Shown here piece by piece: positions 17,636-24,895 of a stretch of 64,000 bases of DNA (within the stretch, counting starts at the first letter, position 1; every line of letters begins with the position of its first letter). Source of the DNA: Sva-07 sp963793335 (GTDB lineage Bacteria > Actinomycetota > Acidimicrobiia > Acidimicrobiales > Ilumatobacteraceae); the NCBI GenBank assembly GCA_963793335.1, contig CAWBZS010000001.1, positions 496,001-560,000 of the forward strand, given 5' to 3'. The position numbers and the translations under genes were made by a program. The notes under the pieces were generated by a model. That model saw only the letters and a program-made list of their open reading frames with translations. It made no database searches and was not told where the DNA came from.

Positions 17636-18580
17636 ATGACAGTTCGCGTCCTGCTCGACTGCGACCCCGGCCACGACGACGCGATGGCGATCATCGCCGC
17701 TGCTCGCCATGGCGAACTCGTCGGCATCACCACCGTTGCCGGCAACGCCCCACTCGATCGCACCACCTACAACGCGCTCGTGATGCGCGACGTGCTCGGC
17801 ATCGACGTACCGGTCCACTCCGGCAGCGCGCAGCCGCTGCTTGGACCGCTCGGTCATGGGGCGGCGCACTCGATCGCCGTGCACGGCGCCACCGGGCTCG
17901 ATGGCGCCGACCTCCCTGCCCCCACCACCGAGATCGACGGTACCGACGCGGTGTCGTTCATCATCGACACCTGTCGGAGTCTGGAGGATGTGTGGTTGGT
18001 GCCGGTCGGGCCCCTCACCAACATCGCGCTCGCGTTACGCACCGCACCGGACATCGCCGAGCGGATCGCGGGAATCTCGCTGATGGGTGGCGGCACGTTC
18101 GGGAACCGGACATCGACGGGGGAATTCAACATCTGGGCCGATCCCGAAGCGGCCGCGATCGTGTTCGGCTCCGGCAGCCCGCTGATCATGGCGGGACTCG
18201 ATACGACACACCAGTTCCAAGCGACACCCGAACGGATCGCACGGATCGAGGCGCTCGACGGTTCGCTCGCTGCGCTGCTGGCACACCTCCTCACGTTCTT
18301 CAGCGGCAACTACCTCGACCGTCACGATCCTGGCAGTATGCGCGGCGCCGCCGTGCACGATCCCCTCGCGGTCCTGGCGGTCACCCACCCGACGCTGTTC
18401 GCTCGAGCGCCGCATCATGTCGTGGTCGAGACCCGCGGCGAGCACACGCGTGGCATGACGGTGATCGACCAACGCGCCATCACCGCCCGCCCGGCACCCA
18501 ACTGCGACGTGCTGACCCACGTCGATGCCGACGCGGCGTTCGACCTGCTGGTCGATGCCATCGGCCACTTCAGCTCCTGA
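17636..18580 (+). CDS. Inosine/uridine-preferring nucleoside hydrolase
   Basis: 314-residue enzyme that cleaves the N-glycosidic bond of ribonucleosides to a base and ribose. The N-terminal Ca2+-binding motif DCDPGHDDA (residues 8-16) is intact, and TTVAGNAPLDRTTYNALVMR and LMGGGTFGNRTSTGEFNIWAD are family segments. The His of the C-terminal GAAVHDPLAVLAVTHPTL supplies the other conserved contact. The frame opens further upstream inside the thiolase gene, but ATG 17636 (MTVRVLLDCDPG) is the family start. Together with rpiB and deoC it would give nucleoside pentose salvage. Confidence 0.93.
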   Translation: MTVRVLLDCDPGHDDAMAIIAAARHGELVGITTVAGNAPLDRTTYNALVMRDVLGIDVPVHSGSAQPLLGPLGHGAAHSIAVHGATGLDGADLPAPTTEIDGTDAVSFIIDTCRSLEDVWLVPVGPLTNIALALRTAPDIAERIAGISLMGGGTFGNRTSTGEFNIWADPEAAAIVFGSGSPLIMAGLDTTHQFQATPERIARIEALDGSLAALLAHLLTFFSGNYLDRHDPGSMRGAAVHDPLAVLAVTHPTLFARAPHHVVVETRGEHTRGMTVIDQRAITARPAPNCDVLTHVDADAAFDLLVDAIGHFSS

Positions 18581-18622
18581 CGTCGCGATGCCCATCGGCC
18601 ACCGCTTCCGTACAGTGGGGTC

Positions 18623-20809
18623 GTGAGCGACACCTTCCCCCGTCAACACGCACGTACCCAACGGTTCACACTCGGCGAACCTCGAAACGTCACGGTGTCA
18701 CCCGACGGGTCCCGGGTCGTGTTCTTGCGAAGCGCCGGCGGCAATGATCCCGTCACCTCCCTCTGGGTGCTCGACGTCGCGACCGGCGTCGAGCGCAACG
18801 TCGCCGACCCGCACGCGCTGCTGGCCGACGCCGACGGTGGCGACGCCGACCAGGAGCTGCCGTCCGAAGAGCGCGCTCGCCGAGAACGCCTGCGCGAAGG
18901 AGCCGGCGGCGTCACCGCGTACGCGACCGACGCTGCGGGCACCGTCGTTGCCTTTGCATTGGCCGGGCGGCTGTTCGTCGGTGGGCTGATCTCGGGCACC
19001 GCACGCGAACTCGCCGTCGACGGCCCCGTGTTCGACCCCCGTCCGGACCCCACGGCCCGCCGCGTCGCGTACGCAAGCGGTCCGACCGTGCGCATCGCCG
19101 AGCTCGACGGCACCTCCCGGGTGCTCGCAGGTGGCGGCGACGAGCCCTCGACGGTGTCGTGGGGAAGCGCCGACTTCATCGCTGCGGAGGAGATGCATCG
19201 GTTCCGAGGGTTCTGGTGGAGTCCAGACGGAACCTCGCTCGCCGTGTGCCGGGTCGACGATGCGACCGTGTCGGAGTGGACGATCGCCGATCCCGCCCAC
19301 CCCGACCGAGCGGCGCGCACCATCCGCTATCCCGCGGCGGGTACCGCCAATGCCGACGTCACCCTGCATCTGGTCGACCTCGACGGGTCGCATGCGTCGG
19401 TGGCGTGGGATCGCGACTCGTATCCCTATCTCGCCGCGGTCGAGTGGGCTGGCGCAGGGCTGACCATCCAGGTTCAGTCCCGTGACCAACGACGCTCGAT
19501 GGTGCTCGAGGTCGACACATCGACGGCCTCCACCAGAGGTCGCACCACCGTGCTGTCCGAGGACCACGACGACGACTGGGTCGAATTGGTGCCCGGGACA
19601 CCTGCTCGGCTTGCCACCGGCGGGCTCGTGACGACGAGCGATCGCGACGGTCGACGCCGACTGATTGTCGACGGCCGAGCCGTCACTCCCGACGACCTGC
19701 AGGTGCGCTCGGTCACCGCGGTCGGCGACACCAGCGACGATGCAACGCAACCGAACGTCACCTTTCTCGCCAATCCAGCCGACGACGCAACCCAACTCCA
19801 GGTGTGGCGCTGGGACGGCGAGACCGACCGTGCCGAGCCGCTCACCACCAGTCCGGGGATGCACACCGCAACGGTCGGTGGTCCCACCGTCGTGATCCGA
19901 ACTGCCACGCTCGAGGAGCCCGGCGCTCGCACCAGCGTCCGCTCCCCACTGGGTGATCGAGAGATCGAGTCGTTCGCCGAGACACCGCTGCTGGCACCCA
20001 ATGTGCAACTCATCACCGTCGGTGAGCGTCGGTTGGCCACCGCACTCCTGCTCCCCCGCGATCACGATCCCGACGGGCCGGCGCTTCCCGTGCTGCTCGA
20101 CCCGTACGGCGGTCCGCATGTGCTGCGGGTCACCCGGGCGCACAACGCGTTCCTCACCTCCCAGTGGTTCGCCGACCAGGGGTTTGCTGTGGTGATCACC
20201 GACGGGCGTGGGACGCCTGGTCGGGGGTCCGAGTGGGAACGCGACGTCAACGGCGACCTCGCCGGACCGACCTTGGACGACCAGGTCGATGCGCTCCACG
20301 GCGTGGCGGCACAGTACCCACAGCTCGACCTCGGGCGCGTGGCGATCCGGGGCTGGAGCTTCGGGGGCTACCTTGCGGCGCTCGCTGTGCTCCGGCGCCC
20401 CGACGTGTTCCACGCCGCCATTGCGGGTGCCCCCGTGACCGACTGGCGCCTGTACGACACCCACTACACCGAGCGGTACCTCGGCGACCCGGCGAAACAC
20501 GCAGCTCGCTACGACGCGAACTCGTTGCTTGCACTGGCATCCGACCTGACGCGGCCACTCCTGCTGATCCATGGCCTCGCCGACGACAACGTCGTTGCAG
20601 CCCACACATTGCAGCTCTCCTCGGCGCTGCTGGCGGCCGGACGCCCGCACGAGGTCCTCCCGCTCGTGGGTGTCACCCACATGACGCCACAGGAGACCGT
20701 GGCGGAGCACCTGCTCCTGCACCAACTCGACTTTCTCCGCCGGTCCCTCGTCGGCCAGAATTCACAGTTCCCCGCCGCCGCTGCGGCCACTACGAAGGAC
20801 CCAACGTGA
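18623..20809 (+). CDS. S9 family (prolyl oligopeptidase / DPP-IV-like) peptidase
   Basis: 728 residues from GTG 18623. Residues about 10-450 form a propeller domain (LGEPRNVTVSPDGSRVVFLR, LWVLDVATGVERNVADPHAL). The C-terminal alpha/beta-hydrolase domain has Ser579 in GWSFGGYLA, Asp654 or Asp655 in HGLADDNV and His686 in GVTHMTP. That is a complete catalytic triad in S9 order. EEMHRFRGFWWSPDGTSLAV carries the Glu-Glu-like motif that binds the substrate N-terminus in DPP-IV, suggesting a dipeptidyl-peptidase. No signal peptide is seen, so it is probably cytosolic. The stop overlaps the GTG of the TerB-like gene. It may be a paralogue of the partial gene at 1-940. Confidence 0.92.
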   Translation: MSDTFPRQHARTQRFTLGEPRNVTVSPDGSRVVFLRSAGGNDPVTSLWVLDVATGVERNVADPHALLADADGGDADQELPSEERARRERLREGAGGVTAYATDAAGTVVAFALAGRLFVGGLISGTARELAVDGPVFDPRPDPTARRVAYASGPTVRIAELDGTSRVLAGGGDEPSTVSWGSADFIAAEEMHRFRGFWWSPDGTSLAVCRVDDATVSEWTIADPAHPDRAARTIRYPAAGTANADVTLHLVDLDGSHASVAWDRDSYPYLAAVEWAGAGLTIQVQSRDQRRSMVLEVDTSTASTRGRTTVLSEDHDDDWVELVPGTPARLATGGLVTTSDRDGRRRLIVDGRAVTPDDLQVRSVTAVGDTSDDATQPNVTFLANPADDATQLQVWRWDGETDRAEPLTTSPGMHTATVGGPTVVIRTATLEEPGARTSVRSPLGDREIESFAETPLLAPNVQLITVGERRLATALLLPRDHDPDGPALPVLLDPYGGPHVLRVTRAHNAFLTSQWFADQGFAVVITDGRGTPGRGSEWERDVNGDLAGPTLDDQVDALHGVAAQYPQLDLGRVAIRGWSFGGYLAALAVLRRPDVFHAAIAGAPVTDWRLYDTHYTERYLGDPAKHAARYDANSLLALASDLTRPLLLIHGLADDNVVAAHTLQLSSALLAAGRPHEVLPLVGVTHMTPQETVAEHLLLHQLDFLRRSLVGQNSQFPAAAAATTKDPT

Positions 20810-21201
20810 ACCGTCGACTCGAAGATCTCTACCGCGGCGTGGCCGTCCACGCCACTGCCGACCTCGAACACCAAGCGGCACTGCAGTTGTTGGCGCTCGT
20901 GATGCTGGCAGACCACGACATCAGCGACGACGAAATCGATCTCGTGCGCGAGATCAGTACCGACTGGCGCGAGGAAGACGCGTCCTTCGAACAGTTCATC
21001 CGACCCGCAATCGAAGAGGCCCGTCATGCGATCCAGCGAGACGAGGTCACGTCGTTCCTCGATGCGATCGATGCCCGGATCAGCAGCCGGGTGCTCCGTT
21101 CAGCGCTGTTTTCCGCCGCACGCGACGTCGCTGACGCGGACCAGAAGGTGACGCCGGAGGAAGGCACGATCCTCGCGGAAGTCGCCGTCCGCTTCGGCTG
21201 A
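20806..21201 (+). CDS. TerB-like protein
   Basis: 131-residue all-helical protein starting VNRRLEDLYRGVAVHATADL at GTG 20806, whose GTGA overlaps the stop of the S9 peptidase. Two acidic segments, ADHDISDDEIDLVREI and DADQKVTPEEGTILAE, match the metal-binding repeats of TerB-type domains. These are found in tellurite-resistance and stress-signalling proteins and also as orphan proteins. No other ter gene is near, so a role in tellurite resistance should not be assumed. Translational coupling suggests it is made together with the peptidase. Confidence 0.65.
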   Translation: MNRRLEDLYRGVAVHATADLEHQAALQLLALVMLADHDISDDEIDLVREISTDWREEDASFEQFIRPAIEEARHAIQRDEVTSFLDAIDARISSRVLRSALFSAARDVADADQKVTPEEGTILAEVAVRFG

Positions 21202-21206
21202 ATCGT

Positions 21207-21265
21207 GGTTCCCCGAGCCCGGGTCTCCGGGGGCGTTGGTGGTTCCCGGAGACCCGGGCTCGGGG
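21207..21265. repeat. Direct plus inverted copy of the GC-rich dyad repeat
   Basis: 21207-21240 is identical to the 34-mers at 1974-2041. 21245-21265 is the reverse complement of its core (CCCGGAGACCCGGGCTCGGGG region). The two copies face each other and can form a stem of about 21 bp with a very short loop. They lie between the convergent TerB-like and prmC genes, where such a structure could act as a bidirectional terminator. Confidence 0.88.
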
Positions 21266-21277
21266 GGCCAGGAGTGC

Positions 21278-22204
21278 TCAGGTCGGGTTGTTGGCCACGG
21301 CGATGCGGTCGCGACCGGTGAGATCGGGTCGAATCTGGACGTCCGCGAGGCCAGCGGCACCCATGATCTCGGCCACCGCTCGGCCCTGATCGGCGCCGAT
21401 CTCCAACACCAGGCTGCCACCGGGACGCAGCCACGTTCGCGAGCCGTGCACGAGCGCTCCGATGTCGTCGAGGCCGTCGGGTCCGGCGAACAAGGCCCGC
21501 GCCGGCTCCCACTCGCCGACCACCTCGTCGAGGTCCGGCGAACCGACCGCCACGTACGGCGGGTTCGACACGATCACATCGAACCTCATGCCCGCCGGAA
21601 GCGCGTCGAACCATGCCCCGTGCGCAACACGAACGTTCGCCGCTGCCGGTCCAATTCCAGCCAGATTGGCCCGCGCCACGTCGAGCGCATCGCCGCTCAC
21701 GTCGGTGATCCAGACCGTGGTCCCCTGTCTCGGCAGCTCGACGGCGAGCGACAGCCCGATGGCCCCCGAGCCGGTCCCCAGGTCGACGACCGACCGCACC
21801 GGCCCACACGCCCGAGCCCGTTCGATGGCGACCTCGGCGACCATCTCGGTTTCCGGACGGGGGATCAGCACCCGGCGGTCGACCGCCAGGGTGAGGCGTC
21901 GGAACCCCCACTCGCCGAGCACGTACTGCAACGGTTCGCCGGTGCGCAGCCGCGCCACCATGGCGTCGAGATGCGCCACCATGCGCTCCGTCGCCGGTTC
22001 GTCGAGGCGGCTGAGGAAGTCGGTGCCGTCGACGCTGGCCGATGCGATCTCACACAGCCAACGCGCGTGCACCCGGTCGTCGACCACCGCTGTCGTCTCG
22101 TCCAACAACACACGCCAGGTGACCGACCCGTCGGAGCTCGGCTCCCCATGGCGCGCGCCGATCGAGTCGTCCGACTTGCTCATCGGCCGCGTCTCGTCAG
22201 CCAT
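21278..22204 (-). CDS. prmC: Release factor glutamine methyltransferase
   Basis: 308-residue SAM-dependent methyltransferase that methylates the Gln of the GGQ motif in peptide-chain release factors. The N-terminal helical domain contains GEPLQYVLGEWGFRRLTLAV and RRVLIPRPETEMVAEVAI. The SAM site is VVDLGTGSGAIGLSLAVELP, and the catalytic NPPY lies in VIVSNPPYVAV. The ATG (22204) overlaps the prfA stop as TGATG, so substrate and modifier are coupled. The N-terminus has about 25 extra polar residues; an internal ATG (MSKSDDS, 22183) is a possible alternative start. Confidence 0.94.
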   Translation of the reverse strand: MADETRPMSKSDDSIGARHGEPSSDGSVTWRVLLDETTAVVDDRVHARWLCEIASASVDGTDFLSRLDEPATERMVAHLDAMVARLRTGEPLQYVLGEWGFRRLTLAVDRRVLIPRPETEMVAEVAIERARACGPVRSVVDLGTGSGAIGLSLAVELPRQGTTVWITDVSGDALDVARANLAGIGPAAANVRVAHGAWFDALPAGMRFDVIVSNPPYVAVGSPDLDEVVGEWEPARALFAGPDGLDDIGALVHGSRTWLRPGGSLVLEIGADQGRAVAEIMGAAGLADVQIRPDLTGRDRIAVANNPT

Positions 22205-23265
22205 CAACCGTCCGCAAGGAGTCGGGCGCGCTCGTCCGCCTGCAGGGCGTCGACCACCGGCTGCAGGTCGCCGTGCAGAATCGCTGCGAGGCGGTACACC
22301 GTGAACCCGATCCGGTGATCGGTGACCCGATTCTCCTTGAAGTTGTAGGTACGGATCTTCTCGCTGCGGCCGCCGCCGCCGACCTGTGAACGCCGCTCGG
22401 CCGACAGCTCCTGGTTTCGTTCGCGCTCGGCCAGCTCGAACAGACGGGCACGCAGCACCAGCATGGCGCGGGCTTTGTTCTGCAGTTGCGAGCGCTCGTC
22501 CTGCATGGCCACCACCACACCGGTCGGACGATGGGTGATCCGGACGGCCGAGTCGGTCGTGTTGACGCTCTGTCCACCCGGCCCGCTCGCCCGGTACACA
22601 TCGATGTCGAGATCTCGTTCGTCGATGTGGACGTCGATCTCGTCCACCTCGGGCAGCACCGTCACGGTCGCCGACGAGGTGTGCACTCGCCCCTGGCTCT
22701 CGGTCGCCGGCACACGCTGGACCCGGTGCGGCCCACCTTCGAACTTCAGGTTGCGCCATGCTTGGGCCCCGCGCACCTCGAAGGTGACGTCGTTGAGTCC
22801 GCCCATCTCACTCGGCGCAGAGGACAGGGTCTCCACCTTCCACCGATTGGCGGCCGCGAACGCGAGGTACATCTCGTAGAGGTCGCGAGCGAAGAGGTTG
22901 GCTTCCTCTCCGCCCTCGGCCCCGCGGATCTCCATGATCACGTTCTTGCCGTCGTGGGGGTCGGTCGGCAGCATCAACTCGCGCAGCTGATCGCTGAGCA
23001 TGGCAGCGTCGCTGGTGGCGGCGTCGATCTCGGCAACGAGCATGTCGCGCTCGGCGCCATGTGCACCGTCGAGCATCTCCCGTGCGGCCTCCGCGTCGGC
23101 GACCAGCCCTTCGCGGCGGCGATAGGCCTCGACCACCGGACCCAGCTCGTTGTAGCGCTTCGAGAGCCGCCGCACCGCGTCGGAGTCGGCGAGCACCTCG
23201 GGGTCGGACAGCTGATGTTCGATCGTGTCGTACTCGTCGACAACGTGACGAAGGCGGTCCAACAT
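22204..23265 (-). CDS. prfA: Peptide chain release factor 1
   Basis: 353-residue class I release factor recognising UAA and UAG. The recognition tripeptide PAT (186-188) in RVQRVPATESQGR identifies RF1 rather than RF2. The catalytic GGQ (230-232) is in SGPGGQSVNTTDSAVRITH. It starts MLDRLRHVVDEYDTIEHQLS and has normal length. No frameshift regulation, as found in RF2 genes, is present. It is followed directly by prmC. Confidence 0.97.
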   Translation of the reverse strand: MLDRLRHVVDEYDTIEHQLSDPEVLADSDAVRRLSKRYNELGPVVEAYRRREGLVADAEAAREMLDGAHGAERDMLVAEIDAATSDAAMLSDQLRELMLPTDPHDGKNVIMEIRGAEGGEEANLFARDLYEMYLAFAAANRWKVETLSSAPSEMGGLNDVTFEVRGAQAWRNLKFEGGPHRVQRVPATESQGRVHTSSATVTVLPEVDEIDVHIDERDLDIDVYRASGPGGQSVNTTDSAVRITHRPTGVVVAMQDERSQLQNKARAMLVLRARLFELAERERNQELSAERRSQVGGGGRSEKIRTYNFKENRVTDHRIGFTVYRLAAILHGDLQPVVDALQADERARLLADG

Positions 23266-23339
23266 GGCGAGTGGAGGCTACTCCCGACCGGGCGGTCGTC
23301 GGCGGGCGCTTGGCGGCGGTCGTCAAGCGACCCCGAGCG

Positions 23340-24452
23340 TCAGACCGTACGGATCTCGACCGGTGACGACAGCAGCGCCAGCGTGTCGCGCGTGATCGGC
23401 ACCGCGTCGCGAGTTCGCAGCGCCACCACCACGGGAGTGTCGACCATGACCTGGACGTCGGCGACGAACCCTGCGAGGTCGACGTCGACGCCCACCGAGC
23501 ACACGACGTGGTACGGATCGCCGCGGTGGTCCGTCGCCCGGGCCACGCATGGGACCGCATCCTTGAGATTCGAACGCGGCAGCGGAGGTTCGACGCCGGC
23601 CACCTCGGCCATGGCGACGAGGCTCGGATCCTGCTCGAGCTGCCAGCGCAGGTACCGCTCCTGTCCGAGACGGTTCAGGGGATGCTGCGGGGCGTCGGCC
23701 GATCGATGCGCAAGGACGGAGTCGACGACCGCGCCGAGCGCTTCCACCGTTGGGATGTCGCCGTGCAGCAGGCGGAAGGCTTCTCGGTCGTTGGGGCCAA
23801 CGCCCACCTCGAGGAGCACGCCGCTCGCCGGCGTTGTCTCCTCGCTCGGGCCTTCTGCTGAGGCTTCTGGAGCGTCCGGCGCAGCGGGCATCATCGGCGC
23901 CGGGTCGAAGTCGCCCAACTCGGTCACGTGTCCGACGGTCGGCTGATCGACGACGCGGCACACCTCGAGACCGCGGACCTCCCCGACGACCACACCATGT
24001 TCGACGCTCGGTGTCGCGCCCGCTTCCGCAATGGTCGCAATCAGGTCGAGGTGCTCGGGAAGCGGCGTGGGCGCTGGAGCGAGCGGCTCGGCCACTGCCG
24101 GGAGCAGGACGCGTCCCTCGGCGAACCAGACGGTGACCGGAAACTCGAACTGCTGCGCCCGACGCGCCAGCAGGCCGGTGTGATGATCGGCGATCAGGTG
24201 CAATGACGTGGCACCCGATCGCAGCGCCCACGCCAACGCGGGACCGAGACTCCGGCCGGCCGGGCCGTCGACGAGCACCCACGCCTCAGCGTCGACCACG
24301 AGGGCCGCACCGTTCGGGAAGGCCTGGGCCGCGGTGTCGACTGCGCCACGATGGTCGCTGACGAGCGCCCCGAGTTTGACGCCGAGCAGGCGGCTGCGGC
24401 GTTGGTCAGCGCCGGATTCGGGCGGTGGTGTTGCTGACGGCGAGTTGCTCAT
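23340..24452 (-). CDS. Conserved-looking protein of unknown function between rpmE and prfA
   Basis: 370 residues, not recognised. Residues about 22-130 form a compact alpha/beta-looking domain (LLGVKLGALVSDHRGAVDTA, AWVLVDGPAGRSLGPALAWA, LHLIADHHTGLLARRAQQFE, FPVTVWFAEGRVLLPAV). A flexible Ala/Pro/Glu linker (about 190-215) leads to a C-terminal domain (REAFRLLHGDIPTVEALGAV, NRLGQERYLRWQLEQDPSLV, VVALRTRDAVPITRDTLALL). No signal peptide or membrane helix is seen. It sits in the conserved rho-rpmE-prfA-prmC order, co-directional with 57- and 74-base gaps. A role near translation termination or ribosome quality control is only a guess from position. Confidence 0.75.
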   Translation of the reverse strand: MSNSPSATPPPESGADQRRSRLLGVKLGALVSDHRGAVDTAAQAFPNGAALVVDAEAWVLVDGPAGRSLGPALAWALRSGATSLHLIADHHTGLLARRAQQFEFPVTVWFAEGRVLLPAVAEPLAPAPTPLPEHLDLIATIAEAGATPSVEHGVVVGEVRGLEVCRVVDQPTVGHVTELGDFDPAPMMPAAPDAPEASAEGPSEETTPASGVLLEVGVGPNDREAFRLLHGDIPTVEALGAVVDSVLAHRSADAPQHPLNRLGQERYLRWQLEQDPSLVAMAEVAGVEPPLPRSNLKDAVPCVARATDHRGDPYHVVCSVGVDVDLAGFVADVQVMVDTPVVVALRTRDAVPITRDTLALLSSPVEIRTV

Positions 24453-24509
24453 CGGATCGGAGGTCGGTGGCAGCGCAGGGCGGTGGCCCTGCGCGGCGCA
24501 CCGCGCTCA

Positions 24510-24743
24510 TCAGCCGTCGTCGGGGGTCGCCGGCGCGTTCTTGCGCTGGCCGTAGCGCTTGTTGAAGCGCTCGACGCGTCCACCCGAGTCGACGAGCTTC
24601 TGCTTGCCCGTGAAGAACGGGTGACACTCGTTGCAGAGTTCGACGGTGAGGTCGCCCTCGCGGGTCGACTTGGTGACGAAGGTGTTCCCGCAGGAACAAC
24701 GCACGGTCGTGTCGGCGTAGTGAGGATGGATGTCGGTCTTCAT
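24510..24743 (-). CDS. rpmE: 50S ribosomal protein bL31 (zinc-binding form)
   Basis: 77-residue large-subunit protein starting MKTDIHPHYADTTVRCSCGN at ATG 24743. Cysteines in CSCGN and CNECHPFFTGKQKLVDSGGR form the zinc site of the C+ type, so it serves as a zinc reservoir and is normally replaced by a C- paralogue under zinc limitation. The C-terminus (RVERFNKRYGQRKNAPATPD) is typical. The frame reaches 24797, but the family start is clear. Confidence 0.96.
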   Translation of the reverse strand: MKTDIHPHYADTTVRCSCGNTFVTKSTREGDLTVELCNECHPFFTGKQKLVDSGGRVERFNKRYGQRKNAPATPDDG

Positions 24744-24870
24744 GATGGATCTCCTGTGGATGGCTGAGCGGGCGGGCCCTGTGCCCCCGGTCGTCATCCA
24801 GATCGGCGTTCCACGCTATCGACCCGACGCAGCGGAACCTCGCCGACGACGACACCGGCAGCACCGGCGA

Positions 24871-24887
24871 CACGGGGCAACCCCGTG
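24871..24887 (-). terminator. Hairpin just after the rho stop codon
   Basis: CACGGGG (24871-24877) and CCCCGTG (24881-24887) form a 7 bp stem with a 3-base loop, 8 bases downstream of the rho TGA on the minus strand. There is no T-run. It may end or attenuate the rho transcript before rpmE, or be an RNA-processing site. Confidence 0.5.
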
Positions 24888-24895
24888 GGGCCTCG

